Source: Flavobacterium frigidimaris (GTDB taxonomy: Bacteria > Bacteroidota > Bacteroidia > Flavobacteriales > Flavobacteriaceae). From it: a stretch of DNA of 64,000 nucleotides. The first letter of the stretch is position 1. Each line of letters opens with the position of its first letter. The position numbers and the translations under genes are program-made. Where the stretch lies: positions 1 through 64,000 of the forward strand of contig FQWG01000005.1 in NCBI GenBank assembly GCA_900129595.1, in the 5' to 3' direction. The notes under the pieces were generated by a model. The model ran no database searches and had not been told where the DNA came from. It worked only from the letters and a program-made list of their open reading frames with translations. Shown piece after piece: positions 36,563-46,092 of the stretch.

Positions 36563-38893
36563 TTGAAAAATTTAATATTTATATTTTTTCTCTTCACAAC
36601 GCTTTGTATTAAAGCTCAGATTCCTGTGCTTGATAATTACAATCAGGTTTGGAAAACGCAAAGCAACAATGCGTCAGAATCGATGCCTTTGGGCGGAGGG
36701 GATATTGGTTTGAATGTTTGGGTAGAAAAGGGAGATTTGTATTTTTATTTTTCTCGTAGCGGTACTTTCGATGAGCACAATACATTACTGAAATTAGGTC
36801 GTGTAAAAGTAGCTTTAACACCAAATCCGTTCAAGGATAATGAAGGTTTTCATCAGGAATTAGTATTGAAAGACGGTTGTATTTTGATTGCTCAGAACAA
36901 TACCAAAATCAAACTTTGGGTGGATGTTTTTAAACCCATTATTCATCTGGATTTAGAAAGTAAAAATCCGGTGCAAATGACAGCTTCTTATGAAAGCTGG
37001 CGTTATAAAAACAGAGATTCAAAAGGAAAAGCAAACAATGCCAATTCTTATAAATGGGCGCCTCAGGGAGAGATTATCACGTATAAAGATTCTGTTTCGT
37101 TTGAAAACAACGGCATAAAATTTTATCACAGAAACAGGGAAAATACTGTTTTTGATGTGGCCGTAAAACAGCAAAAAATGGAATCGGTAAAAGAGCAGAT
37201 GCTGAATCCTTTGGCGAATCTTACTTTTGGCGGATTCATGACCGGAAATAATCTGAAACCACACGGAACTTATACGGGAACGTATCAAAATACAGACTTT
37301 AAAGGATTTAGTCTTTCGAGTATAAAGCCTTCAAAAAAGCACTCTGTAGAACTTTATTTAAACACCAGTCAATCTGATTTGAATGTCTGGAATACTGTAT
37401 TGAAAAATCAAATTTCATCTAATAAAAACACTTCAAAACAATCAGAAAAAAACACGATCAAATGGTGGAATAATTTCTGGGACCGAAGCTTTATTTATAC
37501 TCAAAAAAACAATGCTGCCGCAAAAGATTCAGTGTATCAGATTGGACAAAATTATCAATTGTTTCGCTATATGTTAGGGGCCAACGCGTACGGAAAATAT
37601 CCGACGAAATTCAATGGCGGACTTTTTACAGTTGATCCTGTTTTTACCAATCCTGATCTGAATTTCACACCGGACTTCAGAAATTGGGGCGGCGGAACAA
37701 TGACGGCTCAAAACCAGCGATTGGTTTATTTTCCGATGATAAAAAGCGGTGATTTTGATATGATGAAATCACAGTTGGATTATTATCTGAGTTTACAAAA
37801 AAATGCTGAACTAAGAAGTAAAGTTTACTGGAAACATAACGGCGCATCATTTACGGAACAATTAGAGAATTTTGGTTTGCCAAATCCTGCTGAATACGAT
37901 TGGAAACGTCCTGCAGATTACGATCCGGGAATGGAATACAATGCCTGGCTGGAATACGAATGGGACACCGTTTTTGAGTTTTGCCAAATGATGCTGCAGC
38001 AAAAAGAATATGCAGGTGAGGACATTCAAAAATACAATTTGTTTATCATAAGCTGTCTACGTTTTTTTGATGAACATTATCAATATTTAGCCAAACAAAG
38101 AGGAAGAAAAGCGTTAGATGGTAATGGTCATTTAGTACTGTATCCGGGTTCAGCAGCAGAAACCTATAAGATGACTTATAATGCAAACAGTACAATTTCG
38201 GCTTTGAAAGTAATTACAGAACAGCTTTTAAACCTTTCTTCGAAACAATTATCAAAAGAAGATCTAGGCTATGTAAAAGGTTTTCAAACCAGAATACCGC
38301 CATTAAATTATGGTGAGATTGATCATCATAAAGTATTAGTTCCGGCAAAAACATGGGAGCGAATTAATAATTCTGAGGTTCCACAATTGTATCCGGTGTA
38401 TCCGTGGGGAATTTACGGTATCGGGAAACCGGATTTAGAAATAGCCCTAAATACATGGAAATACGACACAGATGCCATAAAATTCAGAAGTCATGTGGGC
38501 TGGAAACAAGACAATATTTTTGCTGCAAGATTAGGGGTAACCAATGAAGCAGCAAAATATAATATGTTGAAAATGGCCAACTCAGACAGAAGATTTCCGG
38601 CATTTTGGGGACCTGGTTTTGATTGGGTTCCCGATCATAACTGGGGTGGAGCAGGAATGATTGGCATGCAGGAAATGCTGTTACAGGAATCAAATGGAAA
38701 AATATATCTTTTTCCGGCCTGGCCAAAAGACTGGAACGTTCATTTTAAATTACATGCAACACAGAATACAACTATCGAAGCAACACTTATAAATGGCAAG
38801 TTGACAGTTTTAAAAGTGATTCCGCAAGAAAGAAAAAAAGACATTATAAATCTGTTAGGAAAATCTGAAACAGAAAAAACAAAATTAAACTAA
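36563..38893 (+). CDS. Secreted DUF5703-like / GH95-clan protein
   Basis: 776 residues beginning at a TTG codon. The TTG is supported because the signal peptide (KNLIFIFFLFTTLCIKAQ) begins right there and no ATG precedes it. An N-terminal beta-sandwich has SMPLGGGDIGLNVWVEKGDLYFYFSRSG, as in DUF5703 proteins. The rest looks like an (alpha/alpha)6 barrel, and the C-terminal GKIYLFPAWPKDWNVHFKL resembles the end of GH95/GH65-clan enzymes. That suggests hydrolysis of an alpha-linked sugar such as L-fucose or L-galactose, but no activity can be claimed. It ends seven bases before the PL1-like gene, so the two are co-transcribed. Confidence 0.72.
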   Translation: MKNLIFIFFLFTTLCIKAQIPVLDNYNQVWKTQSNNASESMPLGGGDIGLNVWVEKGDLYFYFSRSGTFDEHNTLLKLGRVKVALTPNPFKDNEGFHQELVLKDGCILIAQNNTKIKLWVDVFKPIIHLDLESKNPVQMTASYESWRYKNRDSKGKANNANSYKWAPQGEIITYKDSVSFENNGIKFYHRNRENTVFDVAVKQQKMESVKEQMLNPLANLTFGGFMTGNNLKPHGTYTGTYQNTDFKGFSLSSIKPSKKHSVELYLNTSQSDLNVWNTVLKNQISSNKNTSKQSEKNTIKWWNNFWDRSFIYTQKNNAAAKDSVYQIGQNYQLFRYMLGANAYGKYPTKFNGGLFTVDPVFTNPDLNFTPDFRNWGGGTMTAQNQRLVYFPMIKSGDFDMMKSQLDYYLSLQKNAELRSKVYWKHNGASFTEQLENFGLPNPAEYDWKRPADYDPGMEYNAWLEYEWDTVFEFCQMMLQQKEYAGEDIQKYNLFIISCLRFFDEHYQYLAKQRGRKALDGNGHLVLYPGSAAETYKMTYNANSTISALKVITEQLLNLSSKQLSKEDLGYVKGFQTRIPPLNYGEIDHHKVLVPAKTWERINNSEVPQLYPVYPWGIYGIGKPDLEIALNTWKYDTDAIKFRSHVGWKQDNIFAARLGVTNEAAKYNMLKMANSDRRFPAFWGPGFDWVPDHNWGGAGMIGMQEMLLQESNGKIYLFPAWPKDWNVHFKLHATQNTTIEATLINGKLTVLKVIPQERKKDIINLLGKSETEKTKLN

Positions 38894-38900
38894 AACCAAA

Positions 38901-41351
38901 ATGATAAAGAAATTAGTGAGTTCTTTTGCCTTGGCAACGCTTTTGGCAGCAAATGGACAAGCACAATCTGAAAAACAAATCGTAAAAGTCGATTTTGATT
39001 TTTTCCAGAGAAGATTAGAAGAAGTGCACGATCCTAACTACGATTCGTGGGTAATTAATGATGGGAAAGAGGCAGAGAAAACCTTTAATAATGTCACTTT
39101 TAAACTAAAGGGAAATTTTACTTCAAAATGGTATAAAGTAGGTATGAATGCGCCTTTTTATAACAGATTAGGAAGTGACGGACTGGTTACGGCTGAAAAT
39201 TTAGAACTAAAAATAAGCGGATTAAAAGAAGGAAAACATACACTTTTGACCTTTCATAATGCTTTTGATGTGATTACAGGAAAGACTTTTTCGCCCATCA
39301 AAATTTATGTAAACGGAAAACTTACAGAAACTATAAACGCCAGCCAAAGAGCCAATGCAAAAATTGATGCTGCGATGGCTTATATTATTTTTAACGCAGA
39401 GAAATCTAAAGATGTGATTATCCGTTTTGAAATAGATCCAGTCACAAATCCTAATGTTGTAAAACAAATTGTGATTAATGGTTTTGAAATCGATACGCCA
39501 AATTTAATGAATCAGGCACGTTCTCCTGAACCTAAAAGTAGAGATGAACATGTTGTTGTGGCAGATAAAAGGACAGTTTTAAAATGGGACTCTTCTAAAG
39601 AAGCCGTAATACATAAATTGTATTTTGGAGAAGATTCAACGGCAGTTACAAATGCAAATGAAACCTCAAAAGAGTTTAAAGGAAAATTAACCGCCAATAC
39701 ATTTCCAGTTACTGATCTGTATAGCGGCACTACCTATTATTGGCGTGTTGATGAAGTCGACAGCAAAGGCGATGTGACTTTGGGCAATGTATGGTCGTTT
39801 AAGCCTGCACAATTGGCTTTCAAGGGAGCTGAAGGATACGGACGTTATGCAGTAGGAGGTCGTGGCGGAAAAGTGGTGGAAGTAACGAATTTGAATGATG
39901 ATGGTCCGGGAAGTTTACGCGATGCAGTAAATCAGCAAATAGGCCCAAGAACCATTGTTTTTAATATATCGGGAAACATCAAACTGGCATCCAGATTAGT
40001 AGTCAATCAGCCCTATATTACAATTGCAGGACAAACAGCTCCGGGCGAAGGAATCACACTGAGCAGAGCACCAATTGGCCTTACAGGAAATGACGGGATT
40101 GTTCGATTTTTGAAAGTGAGAATTGGCGGCGGAACGACTTTTGACGGAATGGGATTAACGGGGGCAAACTACAGTATTATCGATCACTGTTCGATAAGCT
40201 GGACAATCGATGAATCGTTTAGTTCTCGTGGCGCACATCACATTACATTACAGAGAACTTTAATTTCGGAAGCTTTAAATGTGGCCGGACATGATAAATA
40301 TGAGGCTGGAAAAATGCACGGATATGCGGCAACAATTGGTGGTGATATAGGTAGTTTTCATCACAATTTACTGGCGCACAATTATGGGCGTAACTGGAGT
40401 ATTGGCGGAGGTTTAAACGGAGATGGTTTTTATTCCGGCAGGGTAGATATCACCAATAATGTCGTGTACAATTGGGGACATCGTACAACTGATGGCGGAG
40501 CAAATGAAGTAAACTTTGTTAATAATTTTTACAAACCCGGAGCTTCAACCAATATTTTTGTAGCTTTAAATGCACAGCACGAAGGAGTTGGAAAAGGAAT
40601 GCAGCGTTATTATTTTAACGGGAATGTAATGCCGGGTTATTTCGATGAGAAATCTCAGGAAAAAGGCAGAAAAATGACTGTGTCCAACAAAGAAATGGTT
40701 AATTATGAAACTTTCGTTGATAAACCATTTTTCCCATCGTTTGTGAACACTCAGTCGGCAAGAACAGCTTACAAAGACGTACTTTCAGATGTAGGGGCCA
40801 ATCAGCCTTTCTTTGACAAACACGATAAACGAATTGTAGAAGAAACCCTAAAAGGAACTTATACGTATAAAGGAAGCAAAAGCGGTTTAGGCGGAATGAT
40901 CGATAATGAAGCGGATGCAGGCGGATGGCCCAATTTTGCAACAGAAAGCCGTCCGGCAGACTGGGATACAGATCATGACGGATTACCAAACTGGTGGGAA
41001 AAAGCTTTTGGATTAAATGAAAATTCTAAAGCAGGAGATTTCTCTGATGCTAATTCTGATACTGATAAAGATGGTTTTACACAATTAGACAATTATTTAG
41101 ATTGGTTAGCTACGCCGCATTATTTTGTGAATTCCGGTGCGAAAATTACTTTTTCAGCTTCTGATTATTTCAAAGGATATGAGAAAAAACCAGTGTATAC
41201 TTTTTCAGAAGTAAAAAATGGAAAAGTAACTTTAAAAGGAAAAGAAGTTCAGTTTACAGCAACAAATAAAGGCTTCGCTTCATTCATCATTTCAGTAAAA
41301 GATGCAGATGGAGATTCAATGAGCAGAGTGATCAATTTCTTTGTGAAATAA
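38901..41351 (+). CDS. Multidomain PL1-like pectate lyase
   Basis: 816 residues with a signal peptide (cleavage after GQAQ, residue 22). Residues 25-200 form a CBM-like sandwich and 215-305 a fibronectin-III-like domain (TTYYWRVDEVDSKGDV). From about 310 comes the pectate-lyase beta-helix: GAEGYGRYAVGGRGGKV, LNDDGPGSLRDAV, ITIAGQTAPGEG, IDHCSISWTIDESFS. A calcium-binding thrombospondin-3-like segment (DTDHDGLPNWWEKAFGLNE) and a C-terminal beta domain follow. It cleaves unsubstituted homogalacturonan by beta-elimination with Ca2+. It is the largest of three PL1-like enzymes here and the only one with added N-terminal modules. No type IX secretion tail is evident. Confidence 0.85.
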   Translation: MIKKLVSSFALATLLAANGQAQSEKQIVKVDFDFFQRRLEEVHDPNYDSWVINDGKEAEKTFNNVTFKLKGNFTSKWYKVGMNAPFYNRLGSDGLVTAENLELKISGLKEGKHTLLTFHNAFDVITGKTFSPIKIYVNGKLTETINASQRANAKIDAAMAYIIFNAEKSKDVIIRFEIDPVTNPNVVKQIVINGFEIDTPNLMNQARSPEPKSRDEHVVVADKRTVLKWDSSKEAVIHKLYFGEDSTAVTNANETSKEFKGKLTANTFPVTDLYSGTTYYWRVDEVDSKGDVTLGNVWSFKPAQLAFKGAEGYGRYAVGGRGGKVVEVTNLNDDGPGSLRDAVNQQIGPRTIVFNISGNIKLASRLVVNQPYITIAGQTAPGEGITLSRAPIGLTGNDGIVRFLKVRIGGGTTFDGMGLTGANYSIIDHCSISWTIDESFSSRGAHHITLQRTLISEALNVAGHDKYEAGKMHGYAATIGGDIGSFHHNLLAHNYGRNWSIGGGLNGDGFYSGRVDITNNVVYNWGHRTTDGGANEVNFVNNFYKPGASTNIFVALNAQHEGVGKGMQRYYFNGNVMPGYFDEKSQEKGRKMTVSNKEMVNYETFVDKPFFPSFVNTQSARTAYKDVLSDVGANQPFFDKHDKRIVEETLKGTYTYKGSKSGLGGMIDNEADAGGWPNFATESRPADWDTDHDGLPNWWEKAFGLNENSKAGDFSDANSDTDKDGFTQLDNYLDWLATPHYFVNSGAKITFSASDYFKGYEKKPVYTFSEVKNGKVTLKGKEVQFTATNKGFASFIISVKDADGDSMSRVINFFVK

Positions 41352-41359
41352 AATTATAG

Positions 41360-41451
41360 CACGCAGATTTAGCAGATTTAAGCAGATCTACGCAGATTTT
41401 TTAATAATACAATCAAATTATAATCTGCTCAAATCTTTTTAGATCTGCGTG
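41360..41451. repeat. CACGCAGAT-family inverted repeat after PL1
   Basis: CACGCAGAT (41360-41368) and ATCTGCGTG (41443-41451) are the outer arms. The inside holds further GCAGAT/ATCTGC words that can pair in several registers. It fills the spacer between the PL1-like and GH127 genes. Confidence 0.65.
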
Positions 41452-41571
41452 AAAAAATTAACGCATTGACTTAGGAAAACAGTTAAATGAAAAAACTGTT
41501 GTATTCCGCGTTTTGCTTTAGCAATCCGTGTTATCAGCGTTACAAACCACAATACTATGAACATATTCAAA

Positions 41572-43590
41572 ATGAAAAAGCATATAATCCTATTATCGAC
41601 AGTACTTTTTTCTACTTCCTTTTTAGCACAGAACAAAGGATTGGTCGCCAATTCTCAAAGCCCTTATTCTAAATTGCAAAGTGTAGGTTTAGAAGATGTA
41701 AAATGGACAAACGGTTTCTGGAAAGAACAATTTGATGTAGAAACCAAAAGCACTCTGCCTTATATGTGGGATTTGTATCATAACGATTCGATTTCGCATG
41801 CGTATAAAAACTTCGAAATTGCAGCAGGTTTAATGAAAGGGAAATTTAGCGGACCTTCTTTTCATGATGGTGATTTTTATAAGATTTTTGAGGGAATGGC
41901 GGCTACTTACGCCGTAACAAAAGATAAAAAACTGGATCAGGAAATGGATAAGGCAATTGCGCTTTTTGCCAAAGTACAGCGCAAAGACGGCTACATTCAC
42001 ACACCGGTTTTAATCGACGAACGCTGGGGAACTTTGGGACCTGAAGAAGTTAAAAAGCAACTGGGTTTCGAGAAATACAATATGGGACATTTGATGACCG
42101 CTGCCTGTATTCATTATCGTGCAACGGGAAAAACCAATTTCCTGAATATTGCAAAAGGCGTTGCAGATTATTTGTATGATTTCTATAAAAAAGCATCACC
42201 GGAACTGGCTCGAAATGCCATTTGTCCTTCTCATTATATGGGAATTGTCGAAATGTACAGAACCACTAAAAATCCAAAATATCTGGAACTCGCCAATAAT
42301 CTGATTGATATAAGAGGAACTACAGATGACGGAACTGATGATAATCAGGACAGAGTTCCGTTCAGGCAGCAAACTACAGCAATGGGGCATGCCGTAAGAG
42401 CTAATTATCTCTATGCCGGAGTGGCTGATTTGTATGCAGAAACCGGAGAAAAAAAATTACTGGACAATCTTGAATCAATTTGGGATGATGTTACCTATCG
42501 AAAAATGTATATAACAGGCGCTTGTGGGGCTTTATATGATGGAGTTTCGCCAGACGGAACCTCTTATGATCCTACTGTGGTTCAGAAAATTCATCAGGCT
42601 TACGGAAGACCTTTTCAATTGCCAAATGCTACTGCTCATACAGAAACTTGTGCCAATATTGGAAACGTCTTATGGAACTGGAGAATGCTTCAGATTACCG
42701 GAGATGCCAAATATGCTGACATTGTAGAGCTGGCTTTATACAACAGCGTTTTATCAGGAGTAAACCTCGAAGGAGATAAATTTTGTTATAACAATCCGTT
42801 GAATGTTTCTAATGATTTGCCGTTTCAGCAGAGATGGGGAAATGAGCGCGAAGGGTATATTAAATTATCCAATTGCTGCGCGCCAAACGTTACCAGAACA
42901 GTTGCCGAAGTTGGAAATTATGCTTACAATCTTTCAAAAGAAGGTTTATATGTAAATTTATATGGAAGCAATACTTTAAATACAAAAACATTAAACGGAG
43001 AATCATTAGAAATAGAACAGCAGACCAATTATCCCTGGGACGGAAAAATAACTTTGAAAATTACAAAAGCACCAAAAGAGATGCAGACTTTTTTTCTAAG
43101 GATTCCGGGTTGGAGTCAAAATGCGTCAATTTCAATTAATAATAAAAAGAATAATGATAAAATCGTTTCCGGAACGTATTTCAAAGTAAATCAAAAATGG
43201 AAAAAAGGAGATGTTATCGAACTGAATCTTCCAATGCCGGTGGAGTTAATGCAAGCCAATCCATTAGTAGAAGAAGTTAAAAATCAGGTTGCTGTAAAAA
43301 GAGGACCACTTGTTTATTGCTTAGAATCAGATCAGCTTCCTGCAAACACAAGTGTAAACGATGTAATTTTAAATTTGAATTCTGATTTTAAAATTGATTT
43401 TGCCGAATTGAAAAACAGAAAATTTATGACAATTGAAGCCAGTTCTATAATTGCGGACAACTCCTGGAATAAAACACTTTACAAGCCAATTGCTGCTAAA
43501 GACGGAAAATCGGTAACTATAAAATTGATTCCGTATTTTGCATGGGGAAATAAAGGAAAAGGAGAGATGACTGTTTGGATGTCACACTAA
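41572..43590 (+). CDS. GH127 beta-L-arabinofuranosidase-family enzyme
   Basis: 672 residues from ATG 41572, chosen because MKKHIILLSTVLFSTSFLAQ is a complete signal peptide; an ATG at 41557 adds five residues. An (alpha/alpha)6 barrel holds the GH127 zinc-thiolate centre: HTETC supplies Glu358 and Cys360, and NCCAPN supplies Cys435 and Cys436, of which the second-motif cysteines include the nucleophile. Spacing matches characterised members. The family removes beta-L-arabinofuranose, and one branch acts on aceric acid of rhamnogalacturonan II; this protein could be either. It sits between PL1 and CE8 genes. Confidence 0.88.
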   Translation: MKKHIILLSTVLFSTSFLAQNKGLVANSQSPYSKLQSVGLEDVKWTNGFWKEQFDVETKSTLPYMWDLYHNDSISHAYKNFEIAAGLMKGKFSGPSFHDGDFYKIFEGMAATYAVTKDKKLDQEMDKAIALFAKVQRKDGYIHTPVLIDERWGTLGPEEVKKQLGFEKYNMGHLMTAACIHYRATGKTNFLNIAKGVADYLYDFYKKASPELARNAICPSHYMGIVEMYRTTKNPKYLELANNLIDIRGTTDDGTDDNQDRVPFRQQTTAMGHAVRANYLYAGVADLYAETGEKKLLDNLESIWDDVTYRKMYITGACGALYDGVSPDGTSYDPTVVQKIHQAYGRPFQLPNATAHTETCANIGNVLWNWRMLQITGDAKYADIVELALYNSVLSGVNLEGDKFCYNNPLNVSNDLPFQQRWGNEREGYIKLSNCCAPNVTRTVAEVGNYAYNLSKEGLYVNLYGSNTLNTKTLNGESLEIEQQTNYPWDGKITLKITKAPKEMQTFFLRIPGWSQNASISINNKKNNDKIVSGTYFKVNQKWKKGDVIELNLPMPVELMQANPLVEEVKNQVAVKRGPLVYCLESDQLPANTSVNDVILNLNSDFKIDFAELKNRKFMTIEASSIIADNSWNKTLYKPIAAKDGKSVTIKLIPYFAWGNKGKGEMTVWMSH

Positions 43591-43659
43591 AAAATACCCG
43601 AATCTTTCTCAAAGTTTGAATAACTGATAAAGATATTGAGAACATTTAAATTAAAAACC

Positions 43660-44646
43660 ATGAAATATATTCTAGCTTTATTTTTATTAGCAACCACTTT
43701 TTTAAGCGCTCAAACCCTTGATAATCGGTTGGAATTAACCGTCGCAAAAGATGGATCCGGTGATTTTAAAACCATTCAGGAAGCCATTAATAATGTTAAG
43801 GATAATGCGGATAAACGCGTGGTGATAACAATAAAGCCCGGAGTTCATAAAGAGAAACTGGTTATTCTTCCTTCTAAAACATTCATTACTTTAAAAGGAA
43901 CTGACCGTGAAAAAACGATTATTTCGTTTGATGATTACTCAGGAAAGCCACTTAGAGAAATGGATGCATCGGGCAAGAAGGAATTCGGAACTTCAACTTC
44001 TTATTCCTTTTTAATTCAGGGAAATGATTGTACACTCGAGAATCTTACTGTCGAAAATGCAGCGGGAAAAGTGGGGCAGGCGGTAGCACTTCACATCAAA
44101 AGTGATAGAGTTATAGTGAAAAACTGCAGTATTTTAGGAAATCAGGATACACTTTATTTATCAGAAGGTAATACCCGCAGCTATTTTGAAAACTGTTTTA
44201 TAAACGGCACAACTGATTTTATTTTTGGTGCTGCAACAGCTTATTTTTATAAGTGTACTATCGAAAGTTTAACTAACTCCTATATTACAGCCGCTTCAAC
44301 TCCTAAAGACCAGCCTTATGGTTTTGTTTTTACCGATTGCAGGCTTACAGCAAAAGACAGTACAGTTAATAAAGTATTTTTGGGAAGACCGTGGAGACCA
44401 TACGCGCAAACCATTTTTATAAACACAGACTTAGGTTCGCATATTATCCCCGAAGGCTGGAATGCCTGGATTGATTCAAGATTCCCTGATAAAGATAAAA
44501 CGGCTTATTATGCTGAATATGCAAGCAAAGGAGCAGCTGCCAAAAATGTGTCACAAAGAGTTTCATGGTCTCATCAGCTTAAAAAAACAGATGCAAAGAA
44601 ATACAGTAGAGATTTAGTTTTTAATGGATGGAATCCGAATAAATAA
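43660..44646 (+). CDS. CE8 pectin methylesterase
   Basis: 328 residues from ATG 43660. A TTG at 43636 is also in frame, but the signal peptide (MKYILALFLLATTFLSAQ) starts at the ATG. All CE8 catalytic positions are present: Gln140 in VGQAVAL, Gln162-Asp163 in GNQDTLYL, Asp186 in TTDFIFG, and Arg243/Trp245 in LGRPWRPYAQ. It removes methyl esters from homogalacturonan, exposing sites for the pectate lyases and GH28 enzymes in this locus. Its end overlaps the open frame of the following esterase, whose better start is 13 bases after the stop. Confidence 0.92.
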   Translation: MKYILALFLLATTFLSAQTLDNRLELTVAKDGSGDFKTIQEAINNVKDNADKRVVITIKPGVHKEKLVILPSKTFITLKGTDREKTIISFDDYSGKPLREMDASGKKEFGTSTSYSFLIQGNDCTLENLTVENAAGKVGQAVALHIKSDRVIVKNCSILGNQDTLYLSEGNTRSYFENCFINGTTDFIFGAATAYFYKCTIESLTNSYITAASTPKDQPYGFVFTDCRLTAKDSTVNKVFLGRPWRPYAQTIFINTDLGSHIIPEGWNAWIDSRFPDKDKTAYYAEYASKGAAAKNVSQRVSWSHQLKKTDAKKYSRDLVFNGWNPNK

Positions 44647-44659
44647 TAAATTGATATTT

Positions 44660-45442
44660 ATGAAAAATTTAAAAATCGCTATAGTTACAATAAGTTCAAT
44701 TTTAATTTTGAGCGCTTTTAGTTTTAAATCTAAAACAATGACAATTTATTTAATTGGAGATTCAACAGTAGCGGATTATTCGCTCGAAGAAGAGTACCAG
44801 ACAAAGAAATTTCCGCAGGTAGGCTGGGGACAAATGTTTCAGCCTTTTTTTGAAAAAGACAGTCTGAAACTTGTAAAAAGCTTTTTAGGCAATGCCACTG
44901 AAGTAAAAATTGACGACAGGGCCAAAGGCGGCAGGAGCACCAGAACTTTTTTTCAGGAAGGACGCTGGGCTGCAGTTTATAAATCACTTCAAAAAGGCGA
45001 TAGGGTCATGATGCAGTTTGGACACAATGATGCATCAGTCGAAAAGACAGAGCGTTATGTAAATATTGAAGGATATAAGGAGTTTTTACGTCTTTTTATC
45101 AATCAAACCAGGGAAAAAGGGGCAACACCCATACTTTTGACTCCCGTTGCCAGAAACTATCCCTGGAAAGATGGTAAATTAACAAACGTTCATGGCGAAT
45201 ATCCACAAGCGGTAAAAGATGTAGCAAAAGAATTAAACGTTCAATTAATAGATCTGAACGAATTGTCTATGGAATTTTTCTCTTCTAAAGGACAGGATTT
45301 TGTTACGAAAAATTACTTCATGAATCTCGAAGCTGGCGCATTTCATGCATATCCCAGCGGACAAAACGATAATACGCATTTTCAGACTGCAGGCGGTAGA
45401 GAAGTGGCAAGACTGGTTTTTAATGCCATGAAAAAAGGATAG
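44660..45442 (+). CDS. CE12 rhamnogalacturonan acetylesterase
   Basis: 260 residues from ATG 44660. An upstream ATG at 44624 lies inside the CE8 gene and would precede the signal peptide, so it is rejected. SGNH motifs: IGDSTVADY with Ser35, the conserved Gly in KGGRSTRTFF, Asn123 in FGHNDAS, and the C-terminal DNTHF Asp-x-x-His. The N-terminal hydrophobic segment (about residues 5-21) is the export signal. It removes acetyl groups from the galacturonate of rhamnogalacturonan. Last gene before the long SusC leader region. Confidence 0.9.
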   Translation: MKNLKIAIVTISSILILSAFSFKSKTMTIYLIGDSTVADYSLEEEYQTKKFPQVGWGQMFQPFFEKDSLKLVKSFLGNATEVKIDDRAKGGRSTRTFFQEGRWAAVYKSLQKGDRVMMQFGHNDASVEKTERYVNIEGYKEFLRLFINQTREKGATPILLTPVARNYPWKDGKLTNVHGEYPQAVKDVAKELNVQLIDLNELSMEFFSSKGQDFVTKNYFMNLEAGAFHAYPSGQNDNTHFQTAGGREVARLVFNAMKKG

Positions 45443-46092
45443 TTTTTCCCGGAATTATTTTCTTTTGTAAAATTTAATGATTTCTAATATCGTTAAACAA
45501 AAATGTTTTTTTATACCGTAAACATCTTGCCAAATTTAATTGGTCAGAATTTACGTTTAAAAAAATAAAATTTTTTAAAAAATTGTATAGTAAGTTTTTA
45601 TTAATGTTTTTAAGCGATACTGTAAGTTTTTTAGTAATTAATAAGTGTGTTTTTTACATGAAAACGAAAATAATGACTAAAGACCTATCCCGTTTAATTG
45701 ATTCTGTATCAACATACAAATTATGAATTTTACGAATTAAACAGCTTATAATTACTTTTTTTGATTTTCTTTCTTTTTTTTATACAAAAGGAGTTTTTGT
45801 GTTGGATTATAGTCAAATATTCTCCTTATTTTTTCTGATACACCTATTGATTTTTTCTTTTTTTTATTAATATTGTTTTTTTAAGTGTAATTTTTTGGGA
45901 TAATACTATTTTAGCAGGATAGAGCAGGACGGTTGTAATACGCAATCGTTATATTTTTGGATCAAAATTAATAAATGTGTTTTAAACATTTAATAATCGG
46001 TTTAAGATTTCTTTAAATTTTGTTTATTAAAAGAAAAGCATATTAAACATGACAAACACTTAACAATTACTAACTAACCAAAAAAAACATTT
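45443..46092 (+). promoter_or_regulatory. Long SusC upstream region
   Basis: 650 bases without a credible gene, by far the longest gap in the window and extremely T/A-rich. TATTTTTG at 45952-45959 fits the -7 consensus, with TTG at 45933-45935 (spacer 16, slightly short), predicting a leader of about 125 bases before the ATG at 46093. This is the natural place for the main inducible promoter of the locus. The upstream 500 bases could hold regulator sites, but I see no clear palindrome. Confidence 0.5.

Noticed and set aside
38901..41351. Type IX secretion C-terminal domain on the large pectate lyase
   Set aside because: The C-terminus ends in an Ig-like strand pattern without the conserved Gly/Lys-rich sorting motif; export beyond the periplasm cannot be claimed.
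41487..41672. 61-codon ORF upstream of GH127
   Set aside because: It overlaps the GH127 signal peptide in another frame and lies in repeat-rich spacer.
45658..45726. 22-codon ORF (MKTKIMTKDLSRLIDSVSTYKL) in the susC leader
   Set aside because: Short, no ribosome-binding or conservation evidence, and such frames are expected by chance in 650 bases; kept only as a note in case a leader peptide is suspected.
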